A program made the position numbers and the translations under genes. Shown here in pieces: positions 15,185 to 22,941 of a DNA stretch of 64,000 bases (the stretch's first letter is position 1; the number at the start of each line of letters is the position of its first letter). The stretch covers positions 124,001-188,000 of the forward strand of contig NZ_CANKYM010000005.1 of assembly GCF_947488185.1 (NCBI RefSeq), given 5' to 3'. This DNA comes from an uncultured Roseobacter sp. (GTDB lineage: Bacteria; Pseudomonadota; Alphaproteobacteria; Rhodobacterales; Rhodobacteraceae). The notes beneath the pieces are model-generated. The model did no database searches. It was given only the letters and a program-made list of their open reading frames with translations, and had not been told where the DNA came from.

Positions 15185-16540
15185 CTAGGCGGCGTCCAGT
15201 GCGCCGGTGCCAAGCCACTCGTGCCAGGCCGCCTTGGCCCGGTCCGTATAAGCCTTGTAGCGGTCCTTGCGGCCGCGTCTGCCACCCTTGAGGCCCTCAA
15301 CCGGAGGGAAGAGCCCGAAGTTCACATTCATCGGCTGGAACGTCTTGGCCTCGGCCCCGCCGCTGATATGCGTGATCAGCGCACCGGTCGCCGTGCTGGG
15401 AGGTGGTGTCTCGTTCGGGCTGCCCAAAATGGCACTGGCCGCCAGACGCCCTGCCAACAGGCCCATGGCAGCGGATTCCACATAACCTTCGACCCCGGTG
15501 ATCTGCCCGGCAAAGCGAATGTTCGGACGTGAGCGCAGCCGCATCTGCCCGTCGAGCAACGTCGGGGAATTCAGGAAAGTATTGCGGTGGATACCGCCCA
15601 GCCGGGCAAAGCTGGCATTCTCCAGACCCGGAATGCGTTTGAACACATCTGTCTGGGCGCCGTATTTCATCTTGGTCTGAAAGCCGACGATGTTGTAAAG
15701 CGTGCCGAGCTTGTTGTCGCGCCGCAGTTGCACCACGGCATAGGGTTTCACGTCCGGCTGATGCGGGTTGGTCAGGCCAACGGGCTTCATCGGGCCAAAG
15801 CGCAGGGTCTCGCGCCCGCGTTCCGCCATCACCTCAATCGGCAGGCAGCCGTCGAAATACCCGGCTGTTTCGCCTTCGTGGAACTCGGTCTTGTCGGCGG
15901 CCATCAGCGCATCGATGAACCCTTCATACTGGTCGCGGTCCATCGGGCAGTTGAGATAGGCGGTGCGCTCTTCCTCCGTCTCGCCCTTGTCATAGCGCGA
16001 TTGCATCCAGGCGCGCGACATGTCGATGCTGTCGAAATAGACAATCGGCGCAATGGCGTCGAAGAAGGCCAGCGCCTCGGCCCCGGTTTCCGCCGCAATG
16101 GCCTGCCCCAGCGCGCCGGAGGTCAGCGGGCCGGTGGCGATGATCCATTGGCCGTCGCTGGGCAGCTCCGTGATCTCGCCATATTCGACACACACATTCG
16201 GGTGCGCGACCAGCGCATCGGTGACCGATTGTGCAAAGGGATCCCGGTCCACGGCCAGCGCGCCACCTGCGGGCAGGCGGTGTTTGTCGGCCATCTGCAT
16301 GATCAACCCGCCTGCCTCGCGCATTTCCCAATGCAACAGACCAACGGCGTTTTGTTCATTGTCGTCAGAGCGAAAGGAGTTGGAACAGACCATCTCGCCC
16401 AGAAGGCCGGTCTGATGCGCGAATGTGCCGACCTTGGGGCGCATTTCATGCAATACGACCTGCACGCCCATATGCGCCGCCTGCCAGGCTGCTTCCGATC
16501 CGGCCATGCCGCCGCCGACGATATGCAATTCTTCTGTCAT
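15185..16540 (-). CDS. trmFO: Methylenetetrahydrofolate-tRNA-(uracil-5-)-methyltransferase TrmFO
   Basis: A 451-residue flavoprotein starting MTEELHIVGGGMAGSEAAWQ, where the glycine-rich GGGMAGSEAA binds FAD. Other family blocks include QTGLLGEMVCSNSFRSDD, ATGPLTSGALGQAI and a C-terminal PMNVNFGLFPP. TrmFO makes 5-methyluridine 54 in the T-loop of tRNA using methylenetetrahydrofolate rather than SAM. The start at 16540 is chosen from the FAD motif; an ATG nine bases upstream (16549) is possible. A long structured inverted repeat lies about 90-160 bases upstream and could be in the leader. Confidence 0.96.
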   Translation of the reverse strand: MTEELHIVGGGMAGSEAAWQAAHMGVQVVLHEMRPKVGTFAHQTGLLGEMVCSNSFRSDDNEQNAVGLLHWEMREAGGLIMQMADKHRLPAGGALAVDRDPFAQSVTDALVAHPNVCVEYGEITELPSDGQWIIATGPLTSGALGQAIAAETGAEALAFFDAIAPIVYFDSIDMSRAWMQSRYDKGETEEERTAYLNCPMDRDQYEGFIDALMAADKTEFHEGETAGYFDGCLPIEVMAERGRETLRFGPMKPVGLTNPHQPDVKPYAVVQLRRDNKLGTLYNIVGFQTKMKYGAQTDVFKRIPGLENASFARLGGIHRNTFLNSPTLLDGQMRLRSRPNIRFAGQITGVEGYVESAAMGLLAGRLAASAILGSPNETPPPSTATGALITHISGGAEAKTFQPMNVNFGLFPPVEGLKGGRRGRKDRYKAYTDRAKAAWHEWLGTGALDAA

Positions 16541-16894
16541 GCCCGCCATGTAAGGCAGGCCCCCACGCGGTGCAACCGCAAGCACGGCGGTACTACTCCT
16601 GCGTGGTGATGTGAGAGGGGAGTTTTTGGGGTCGCCGCTGCGGGAATGTCGAACCAGCGAGAGACTGGTTTGGAGGGACCTTCCGCCCACGGCGACCCAA
16701 AATCATCAAGACGTTTCCGCCTTGCCCTATAGTTGCCACGTTCCTGCCCAAATTAAAATACCGCAGGTAGAAACTCTGCTGCGCCGATTTGGAAACAATC
16801 GTGCGACGTGGCGTCAAATGTTCCCAGCTCATGCGCTGGCTTGCTCTGCGGGGAGAATTCGCTCAACGTGACGACAGGGCAAGGGGGCATCTGC
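16541..16894. other. 354-base intergenic region between divergent trmFO and thioesterase genes
   Basis: No convincing gene lies here. The notable content is the nested inverted repeat described separately (16628-16698). The remainder holds the two divergent promoters, which I could not place with confidence; AT-rich sequence at 16745-16765 (CAAATTAAAATACC) is the likeliest promoter area. An AAGGGGG ribosome-binding site at 16881-16887 serves the downstream gene. Confidence 0.5.
16628..16698. repeat. Nested stem-loop element upstream of trmFO
   Basis: GGGTCGCCG at 16629-16637 pairs perfectly with CGGCGACCC at 16690-16698. Inside this, GCGGGAA (16640-16646) pairs with TTCCGC (16681-16686) with one bulge, and AACCAG (16652-16657) pairs with CTGGTT (16665-16670) around a 7-base loop. 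The outer stem is extended by T-rich and A-rich flanks. No T run follows the stem on either strand, so it is not a typical terminator. It could be a leader RNA of trmFO, a small RNA, or a dispersed palindromic repeat. Confidence 0.55.
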
Positions 16895-17326
16895 ATGGAC
16901 ATCAAAATGGACGCAGCCGCGTTGAATACCTTTTTGGATCAGGTGTTTGAGCAGGTGGCCGATGATTTCACCGTCGAGGAGGTGGCGCCCGAGGCGCTGA
17001 CCGTGCGTCTGAATGTCAGTGACAAGCATCTGCGCCCGGGTGGCACCGTTTCAGGTCCGACACTCTTTGCGCTGGCGGATGTCGGGGCCTATCTCATGAC
17101 GCTCGCGCGGATCGGCCCGCAGGCGCTGGCCGTGACAACCAATTGCAGCATCGACTTCATGCGCAAGCCGGCGGCGGGGGTCGATCTGATCGGCAAGGTG
17201 CGGCTGCTGAAGCTGGGCAGGCAGTTGTCGGTCAGCGATGTGTTGATCTACTCGGAAGGCGTCGATGCGCCCGTTGCCCGGGCAAGCCTCACCTACGCCA
17301 TTCCACCGGCAAAAACACCCGCGTAA
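16895..17326 (+). CDS. PaaI-family thioesterase (hot-dog fold)
   Basis: A 143-residue protein with the hot-dog thioesterase pattern: LRPGGTVSGPTLFALADVGAYL forms the central helix region, followed by TTNCSIDFMRKPAAGVDLIGK. Such proteins hydrolyse acyl-CoA thioesters, often aromatic or short-chain. The start at 16895 has an AAGGGGG ribosome-binding site, and an upstream in-frame ATG at 16808 would add an unconserved stretch. The specific acyl-CoA is unknown. A kelch protein gene follows on the same strand after 59 bases. Confidence 0.85.
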   Translation: MDIKMDAAALNTFLDQVFEQVADDFTVEEVAPEALTVRLNVSDKHLRPGGTVSGPTLFALADVGAYLMTLARIGPQALAVTTNCSIDFMRKPAAGVDLIGKVRLLKLGRQLSVSDVLIYSEGVDAPVARASLTYAIPPAKTPA

Positions 17327-17385
17327 GAGGCTCTTGTTCAACCGGCGCCGATCTGGTCATCTCTGGTCTGAAAACGGGGGAAACC

Positions 17386-18318
17386 ATGTTGGACTGGATC
17401 ACGCTGGACTGTACGGGCACGCCGCATTGTCGGCACGAAAACGGATTTGCGGCCTTTGACGGCAAATTCTACCTCTTTGGCGGGCGGCGCATTCAGCCGG
17501 TCGACATCTTTGATCCCAAGACCAAAACCTGGACGTCCGCGTCCCCGCCACCGATGGAAATCCACCACTTTCAACCGGTCATCGTCGGGCGCGAGATCTG
17601 GCTGCTGGGCACGATGACGGGGGCGTTCCCGCGCGAAACGCCGCTGGAGACCGTCTATATCTATCAGCCCGATAGCGACACCTGGAAAGAGGGACCGCGT
17701 ATCCCGAAGGAGCGGCGGCGCGGGGCGGCGGGCTGCGCGCTGCATACGGATGGCTGGATCTACGTGGTCGGCGGGATCATCGACGGGCATCACTCCGGCA
17801 CGCAGGCGTGGTTTGACCGGATCAATCCCGAGACAGGTGAGTGGCAGGTGCTGCCCGATGCGCCGAACAAGCGAGACCACGCGCCCTGTGCAATTGTGGC
17901 GGATAAACTGTACTTCTTTGGCGGACGGGAGACCGGGCGCCACAATGGACAGGACTATAATGCGCTGTTCTTTGCCACGATCGGCGATGTCGATGTCTAT
18001 GATTTCAAGACCGGCACATGGTCCGTTCATGATGAACCCTTGCCCGTTGAAACCGCCGCCGGCGGGACGGGTGTGATTGATGGCAAAATCCACTACGTGG
18101 GGGGCGAGGCCGGGCGCATGGAAGCCTTTGTCGAGATGCAGATATTCGATACGACCACAGAAGCCTGGCGCATGGGGCCAAGCCTCAACCGGGCCCGCCA
18201 TGGAACGAATTGCTGCGTGCACGACCGCAAGCTCTGGATCGCGGCTGGCAGCGGTGCGCGCGGAGGCGAGCCGGAGCTGACCAGCATCGAATGTATCGAG
18301 ATCTCCGAGACACCCTAA
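17386..18318 (+). CDS. Kelch-repeat protein
   Basis: A 310-residue protein built of repeated beta-propeller blades. Recurrent elements include FYLFGGRRIQPVDIFDPKTKTW, IYVVGGIIDG, LYFFGGRETG and IHYVGGEAGR, each with the kelch Gly-Gly pair followed by a spaced Trp. Five or six blades are visible. There is no signal peptide. The related N-acetylneuraminate epimerase NanM is periplasmic with clear sialic acid context, which is absent here. The function is unknown; ligand binding or protein interaction is a general property of the fold. ATG at 17386 follows GGGGGAAACC. Confidence 0.8.
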   Translation: MLDWITLDCTGTPHCRHENGFAAFDGKFYLFGGRRIQPVDIFDPKTKTWTSASPPPMEIHHFQPVIVGREIWLLGTMTGAFPRETPLETVYIYQPDSDTWKEGPRIPKERRRGAAGCALHTDGWIYVVGGIIDGHHSGTQAWFDRINPETGEWQVLPDAPNKRDHAPCAIVADKLYFFGGRETGRHNGQDYNALFFATIGDVDVYDFKTGTWSVHDEPLPVETAAGGTGVIDGKIHYVGGEAGRMEAFVEMQIFDTTTEAWRMGPSLNRARHGTNCCVHDRKLWIAAGSGARGGEPELTSIECIEISETP

Positions 18319-18345
18319 AAAAAGGCCGGGATAAAACCCGGCCTT
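18317..18345 (-). terminator. Rho-independent terminator of the DUF1127 gene
   Basis: AAGGCCGGG at 18322-18330 pairs with CCCGGCCTT at 18337-18345. Read on the minus strand the stem is followed by a T run (complement of the seven A at 18317-18323), giving an intrinsic terminator for the DUF1127 gene. The hairpin begins right after the kelch gene stop and may also serve that gene from the other side. Confidence 0.8.
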
Positions 18346-18376
18346 GAGGAAGAGGTCTGGTCGCGTACCGGGGAGG

Positions 18377-18610
18377 TTACGCGCGCCAGAACACCTTGGC
18401 CGCCTCGTCACGAGCCTGCCTTGGTGTCAGTCCCACATCGTCCAGCTGCCAGACCGTCAACTGTTTCAGCGCGCGTCTGGTACGGTAGCGTGTGGCCCAT
18501 TTCGTCACGCAGACAGCAAACTCAATCGCGACGATGGCCAGTGTTGGCATCTCTTTGGCCTCGTTGAGGAAAGCCAAGGTCCGGGGCGATGGTGTCTGTG
18601 CGTGTGTCAT
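18377..18610 (-). CDS. DUF1127 domain protein
   Basis: A 77-residue basic protein. The C-terminal 45 residues carry the DUF1127 pattern TRRALKQLTVWQLDDVGLTP, preceded by a hydrophobic stretch (LAIVAIEFAVCVTKW). DUF1127 proteins in alphaproteobacteria are small arginine-rich proteins; some act in RNA turnover and small RNA handling or in phosphate and carbon metabolism. The start at 18610 has an AGGAGA ribosome-binding site. The gene is divergent from a MocR-type regulator with 94 bases between, filled with palindromic operator-like repeats, which suggests that the regulator controls it. Confidence 0.85.
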   Translation of the reverse strand: MTHAQTPSPRTLAFLNEAKEMPTLAIVAIEFAVCVTKWATRYRTRRALKQLTVWQLDDVGLTPRQARDEAAKVFWRA

Positions 18611-18624
18611 GGGAAATCTCCTGA

Positions 18625-18715
18625 ATTGTATTGACACAATGTAGCGGTATAGCTATGAAATATTGATACGATAATTGATACAAACGCGCTAGGAAAACAT
18701 TGTAATGGGTACAAT
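18625..18715. promoter_or_regulatory. Operator-like repeats between DUF1127 and MocR genes
   Basis: Four related elements are seen: ATTGT-N6-ACAAT at 18625-18640, the direct repeats ATTGATAC at 18662-18669 and 18674-18681 (12-base period), and the palindrome ATTGTA-ATGGG-TACAAT at 18699-18715, which contains the start codon of the regulator gene (18705). MocR regulators usually bind direct repeats near their own promoter, so these are good candidates for autoregulation and divergent control. Binding has not been shown. Confidence 0.6.
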
Positions 18716-20120
18716 TTGGCAGCCGATGCTGATCGACGGGCAGGGCCCAAAGTATCAATCGGTTGTTAGTAGTATCCGACAGGGGATAGAGGCGGGTGAT
18801 CTGAAGCCCGGAGACAAGCTGCCCCCCGTGCGCGATCTGGCCTGGAAGCTGAGCATCACACCAGGCACCGTGGCGCGCGCTTATACGATCCTGACTGACG
18901 AAGGCATCTTGAATGCCGAGGTCGGGCGCGGCACCTTCGTGGCCCCGCCGCACCATACGCGGGTATCGGATGCACCCATTGAGATCGACGTTGTGCCGCA
19001 TGACGCAGAAGAAGATGGCGAGCAGTACAATGTCAGCCTGTTCTCGCCGCATCTGCCCTGCGTTGGTCAGGACAAGCTGATCCGGCAGTTGATGGTGCAG
19101 GTGGCAGAGGACCCACCCTCGGGCGTCATGCACTATCCCAGCCGTGCCGGCGCCCGCCCGGCGCGGCGTGCGGTGTTACGCTGGTTGGAAGGGACGCCGC
19201 TGGGCCCGCTCGGCGACAAGGACATCGTGCTCTGCCATGGTGGACAGAACGCTGTCCTGATGGTGCTGCAATCAATCCTTGAGGGGCGCAGACCGACGGT
19301 GCTGATCGAGGAACTGGCCTATCCCGGGTTCCGCCGCGCAGCCGAGATGTTGCGGGCCGATGTTGTGCCGGTTGCGATGGATGCTAACGGGATCCTGCCT
19401 GACGCCTTCGAGCAGGCGATGCGGTCCCATGATGCGCAGGTCCTGTGTACCTCGCCGGAAGTGCATAACCCGACGGGCGGGTTCACCCCTCTGGCCCGGC
19501 GTGAAGAGATCGCCCGGATCGCCCGCAAATACGATGTGCAGATCCTGGAAGATGATTGTTACCGGATGGGCGTGAACCGCGCCCCGTCGTACCGGATGCT
19601 GGCGCCGGAACGCGGCTGGTACGTCTCGTCGATTGCCAAGACGGTCACACCCGCGCTGCGCTTTGGCTTTGCGATTGCGCCTGAAGGCAAATGGTCAGTC
19701 CTGCGCCGCAACGCCGAACACAGTTTCTTTGGTTTGGCCACCCCGATGAGCGATGTGGCCGCGTTGCTTCTGATGCATCCGCAGATCGATACGCTGACCG
19801 AGGAGACCCGCCGTGCCTTCAACATCTACGTGCAAAGCGCCGTGAATATCTTGGGCGGGTACGATCTGAGCTGGCGAGAGGATGTCCCGTTTTTGTGGTT
19901 GCGGTTGCCGATGGGCTGGCGGGCAGGGGCATTCTGCCAGGCCGCCGAGGCGGTGGGTGTTCAGATCAGATCCGCCGAGGAGTTCGTCTGCCGCGACGCG
20001 CGTGCGCCCCATGCGGTGCGGATGGCGGTCAACGCAGGCGTATCGCTCGGCAGCTTTGAGGCTGCGATAACACGGCTGTGCCAGCTTCTGGACAACCCGC
20101 CGGAGCAGATCAGCGTTTGA
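18705..20120 (+). CDS. MocR-type GntR regulator with aminotransferase-like domain
   Basis: A 471-residue two-domain protein. Residues 15-80 are a GntR winged helix (QGIEAGDLKPGDKLPPVRDL, then TPGTVARAYTILTDEG). Residues 110-460 are a fold-type I PLP domain with HNPTG at 254-258, EDDCY at 282-286 and the PLP lysine Lys312 in SSIAKT. MocR proteins sense PLP or an amino compound and often control the gene next to them. Here the divergent partner is a DUF1127 gene, not an obvious metabolic gene. An AGGAA ribosome-binding site lies 10 bases upstream of the ATG. The effector is unknown. Confidence 0.9.
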   Translation: MGTIWQPMLIDGQGPKYQSVVSSIRQGIEAGDLKPGDKLPPVRDLAWKLSITPGTVARAYTILTDEGILNAEVGRGTFVAPPHHTRVSDAPIEIDVVPHDAEEDGEQYNVSLFSPHLPCVGQDKLIRQLMVQVAEDPPSGVMHYPSRAGARPARRAVLRWLEGTPLGPLGDKDIVLCHGGQNAVLMVLQSILEGRRPTVLIEELAYPGFRRAAEMLRADVVPVAMDANGILPDAFEQAMRSHDAQVLCTSPEVHNPTGGFTPLARREEIARIARKYDVQILEDDCYRMGVNRAPSYRMLAPERGWYVSSIAKTVTPALRFGFAIAPEGKWSVLRRNAEHSFFGLATPMSDVAALLLMHPQIDTLTEETRRAFNIYVQSAVNILGGYDLSWREDVPFLWLRLPMGWRAGAFCQAAEAVGVQIRSAEEFVCRDARAPHAVRMAVNAGVSLGSFEAAITRLCQLLDNPPEQISV

Positions 20121-20218
20121 GTTTCGACACCATCACACTTACGGTATTCCCGGCACGTAAGTCACCTTCGAGGCAGGAAACATTCAAGTACCGAAGGCCG
20201 CCGATGATAGGAATTGCA

Positions 20219-20494
20219 ATGCCGTGGATCATTGATGCAACAGCGAAGTTTGACCGGCTTCAGAGCGTCGATGACAGCATGGATAAGACTGACCTATACA
20301 TTCATTTGGCTATGATCAGGACTGCGCTGGATCAGCTGTATGTAGACAATATTTACAGATCATACTTGCGGGTTTCGTCGCAAAAAGCTCATGAGACAGC
20401 ACAGCAACTACAATCGTTCACTGACGATTTGAACGAGAATTGGGAAACAGAAATTGAGGCTTGGCGCTTTGCACCAACGGCCTACATCCAGTGA
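20219..20494 (+). CDS. Hypothetical protein in an AT-rich segment
   Basis: A 91-residue frame starting MPWIIDATAKFDRLQSVDDS. It has an AGGAAT ribosome-binding site six bases upstream; an earlier in-frame ATG at 20204 would add five residues. The sequence is mostly helical and acidic (YIHLAMIRTALDQLYVDNIY, then KAHETAQQLQSFTDDLNENW). No family is recognised. Codon and base usage are clearly more AT-rich than the neighbours, which suggests recent acquisition or an orphan gene. It lies between the MocR gene and rplM on the same strand with no partner genes. It is moderately likely to be a real gene. Confidence 0.5.
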   Translation: MPWIIDATAKFDRLQSVDDSMDKTDLYIHLAMIRTALDQLYVDNIYRSYLRVSSQKAHETAQQLQSFTDDLNENWETEIEAWRFAPTAYIQ

Positions 20495-20599
20495 CCTGGA
20501 TTTGACGATAGGTGTTGCTGTACGCGCATCACATCGCAGAGCCTCCTTATACGACGCAATGGTTGCGACTAGATAAGTCATGAAGCCACTGGGGTAAAA

Positions 20600-20639
20600 T
20601 AATACCTTATTTTTAAACCATTGATATTACGAGGTATTA
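20600..20639. repeat. Inverted repeat upstream of the rplM promoter
   Basis: TAATACCT at 20600-20607 and AGGTATTA at 20632-20639 form a perfect 8-bp inverted repeat separated by 24 AT-rich bases, ending 15 bases upstream of the rplM -35 element. It could be an operator, a DNA bend element, or the end of the upstream transcript. The function is unknown. Confidence 0.35.
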
Positions 20640-20654
20640 CCTGAGTTCTGCCGC

Positions 20655-20682
20655 TTGACCCGCAATTTGGCTGCTGTATAAC
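20655..20682 (+). promoter_or_regulatory. Sigma-70 type promoter of rplM-rpsI
   Basis: TTGACC at 20655-20660 and TATAAC at 20677-20682 with a 16-base spacer match the housekeeping promoter pattern. The predicted transcript start is about 50 bases upstream of the rplM ATG. A GGGGAAC ribosome-binding site precedes the start codon. Confidence 0.7.
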
Positions 20683-20744
20683 CCCCTAATCGAATTTGGA
20701 CTGATGCGACAGCACAGTCTTTCACCTCAAACGGGGAACCGTCC

Positions 20745-21206
20745 ATGAAAACCTTTTCTGCAACACCCGCAGATATCGACAAGAAATGGATCCTGATCGA
20801 CGCCGAGGGCGTTGTTCTGGGCCGTCTTGCCTCGATCATCGCGCAACGTCTGCGCGGCAAACACAAAGCATCCTTCACACCGCACATGGATATGGGCGAC
20901 AACGTGATTGTCATCAACGCGGACAAGATCCAGCTGACCGGCAAGAAGCGTGAAGAGCATCACTACTGGCACACCGGCCATCCGGGCGGGATCAAATCCC
21001 GTACCAAGGCGCAAATCCTTGACGGTGCACACCCCGAGCGCGTCGTAACCCTCGCGGTCAAGCGCATGCTGCCCGGCAACCGTCTGTCCCGCCAGCAAAT
21101 GACCAACCTGCGCGTCTATGCAGGTGGTGAACACCCTCACGAGGCGCAGAGCCCCGAAGTTCTGGACGTGAAATCCATGAACAGCAAAAACACCCGGAGT
21201 GCATGA
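20745..21206 (+). CDS. rplM: 50S ribosomal protein L13
   Basis: A 153-residue protein with the L13 signature blocks KWILIDAEGVVLGRLASIIA, HMDMGDNVIVINADKI and AVKRMLPGNRLSRQQMTNLR. L13 is an early-assembling protein of the large subunit. It forms the conserved two-gene operon with rpsI, whose start overlaps its stop by four bases. The promoter at 20655-20682 is well formed. Confidence 0.98.
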   Translation: MKTFSATPADIDKKWILIDAEGVVLGRLASIIAQRLRGKHKASFTPHMDMGDNVIVINADKIQLTGKKREEHHYWHTGHPGGIKSRTKAQILDGAHPERVVTLAVKRMLPGNRLSRQQMTNLRVYAGGEHPHEAQSPEVLDVKSMNSKNTRSA

Positions 21207-21697
21207 GCATGGCTGAAGAAATCAACACACTCGAAGAGCTCGGCCAGGCCGCAGGTCTCGAAGCTGCCCCCGAAGTGATCGAAACGCCGCGCGAGCCGGT
21301 CCGTGACGATCTGGGTCGCTCCTACGCAACGGGCAAGCGGAAAGACGCGATTGCCCGCGTCTGGATCAAGCCTGGCTCCGGCAAGGTCACCGTGAACGGC
21401 AAGCCGCAGAACGAATATTTTGCGCGCCCCGTGCTGCAGATGATCCTGGCACAGCCGTTCACCGTTTCCGGCACCGAAGGCCAGTTTGACGTGGTGGCCA
21501 CTGTCAAGGGCGGCGGTCTGTCCGGTCAGGCCGGCGCGGTCAAGCACGGCGTGTCAAAAGCGCTGCAGCTTTACGATCCGTCCCTGCGGGGCGCGTTGAA
21601 AGCCGCCGGCTTCCTGACCCGCGACAGCCGCGTGGTCGAGCGGAAGAAATACGGCAAGGCCAAAGCGCGCAAGAGCTTCCAGTTCTCCAAGCGTTAA
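21203..21697 (+). CDS. rpsI: 30S ribosomal protein S9
   Basis: A 164-residue protein. The S9 body starts at SYATGKRKDAIARVWIKPGSG and ends with the conserved basic tail RVVERKKYGKAKARKSFQFSKR, whose last residues reach the P-site tRNA. The first 37 residues are an acidic extension common in alphaproteobacterial S9. An ATG at 21203 overlaps the rplM stop (ATGA); a second ATG at 21209 is also possible. An intrinsic terminator follows. Confidence 0.98.
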   Translation: MSMAEEINTLEELGQAAGLEAAPEVIETPREPVRDDLGRSYATGKRKDAIARVWIKPGSGKVTVNGKPQNEYFARPVLQMILAQPFTVSGTEGQFDVVATVKGGGLSGQAGAVKHGVSKALQLYDPSLRGALKAAGFLTRDSRVVERKKYGKAKARKSFQFSKR

Positions 21698-21717
21698 GCT
21701 TTTCCAACAGATGTCAG

Positions 21718-21744
21718 AAGGCCGTCCACCCCGGGCGGCCTTTT
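21718..21744 (+). terminator. Rho-independent terminator of rplM-rpsI
   Basis: AAGGCCG at 21718-21724 pairs with CGGCCTT at 21736-21742, followed by T bases (TTTT at 21741-21744). It lies 21 bases after the rpsI stop and ends the ribosomal operon. Confidence 0.8.
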
Positions 21745-21909
21745 GCGTTTCAAGGCACAGTCTAGGACGCATCTGGATGGTGTGGGCGATCCCTGATGTA
21801 AAGCTACCGAGTTTTAGGCAATTTCTCGCTAATCTTGCTTGGCCGAGTCGCACTTACGGCATAATTCCCCGTTACTTTAATGTGGTAATTCAATACGTTT
21901 GGACGTGAT

Positions 21910-22941
21910 ATGGTGATACGGAATTTCATAGCCTTCGATAGCGAAAGCCTCGTCGTACAGTCGAGTTCCAATGGGAGCATCGTCGGCAATCCGATCATCA
22001 ACAACTCCTCGACGCCCAACGGCACGGTTTTCGAATACACCGGTGGCAGTGGAACGGAAGTATCCCTGAACGACACCGGCGGGGGTGGCGGGCGTTTCAA
22101 CGACGATCAGCCTGGCAGCCACGTCATAACCGATGGCAATGGATTGGTTGCCGACGGCACGCAGGTTGAATCGGAATCGATCATCAGCATCCGCGCCCTG
22201 GACGACAACGGGAACCAGACGGGCCCGACAATCAGCGTCTATGTCTTCTCGCAAAACGGCAATTTCGGTGATGTCTGGGGCTTTGCTACCAGCGAACTGC
22301 TTCAGGACGGCACGTCATACGTCAAGATCGGGGGCAACAACACCGGGACGTCGCGCTACAATAACTATGTCACCTGCTTTGCGGAAGGTACGCGGATCGC
22401 GACGGCAGACGGAGAGATTGCGGTCGAGGACATCAGGGTTGGCCAGGCGCTCTGGACCCTGGACAAAGGCAATTTGCCGGTGCAATGGGTGGCCAGCACG
22501 ACAGTGACCGGGCAGGGCGCTTTTGCACCGGTTGTGTTCGACGCGGGGGCAATCGGCAACAATGCACCGCTGACCGTCTCTCAGCAGCACCGCATCTGGA
22601 TAAAGAACGCCATGGCCGACCTTCTCTTCGGCAAATCCGAAGTGTTGGTGGCAGCCAAACACTTGGTCGGCGTGCCCGGCGTGCGTCTGGATCCGCGAGA
22701 GAGCGTGACCTACACGCATTTCATGTTCGACAGCCACCAGATCGTCCGCGCCAACGGGGCCCTGACCGAAAGCTTCTTTTACGGAGAAAACGCACTCGGC
22801 ACCCTGGAAGCGGCACAGCGCGCGGAACTGGACGCGCTTTTCCCCGTTTTGGGCAGTGGTTTTGAAAGCTTCGGCGTGACCGCAACGATGACCCTGAACG
22901 GTCGCGAGGCTGCGGCATTGCGCTCCTACCTCGCAGCCTGA
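21910..22941 (+). CDS. Hint-domain (Hint_2) protein
   Basis: A 343-residue protein. Residues 1-150 are a glycine- and asparagine-rich beta-type region without a signal peptide. From Cys156 a Hint module begins (CFAEGTRIATADGEIAVEDI), with the conserved TVSQQHRIWI block carrying His227. Hint domains in inteins and hedgehog proteins cleave the peptide bond before their first cysteine. The roseobacter Hint_2 proteins are numerous, mostly uncharacterised and often secreted by type I systems. Self-cleavage at Asn-Tyr-Val-Thr/Cys156 is a reasonable prediction but not shown. The gene is isolated, with converging tetR downstream. Confidence 0.85.
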   Translation: MVIRNFIAFDSESLVVQSSSNGSIVGNPIINNSSTPNGTVFEYTGGSGTEVSLNDTGGGGGRFNDDQPGSHVITDGNGLVADGTQVESESIISIRALDDNGNQTGPTISVYVFSQNGNFGDVWGFATSELLQDGTSYVKIGGNNTGTSRYNNYVTCFAEGTRIATADGEIAVEDIRVGQALWTLDKGNLPVQWVASTTVTGQGAFAPVVFDAGAIGNNAPLTVSQQHRIWIKNAMADLLFGKSEVLVAAKHLVGVPGVRLDPRESVTYTHFMFDSHQIVRANGALTESFFYGENALGTLEAAQRAELDALFPVLGSGFESFGVTATMTLNGREAAALRSYLAA

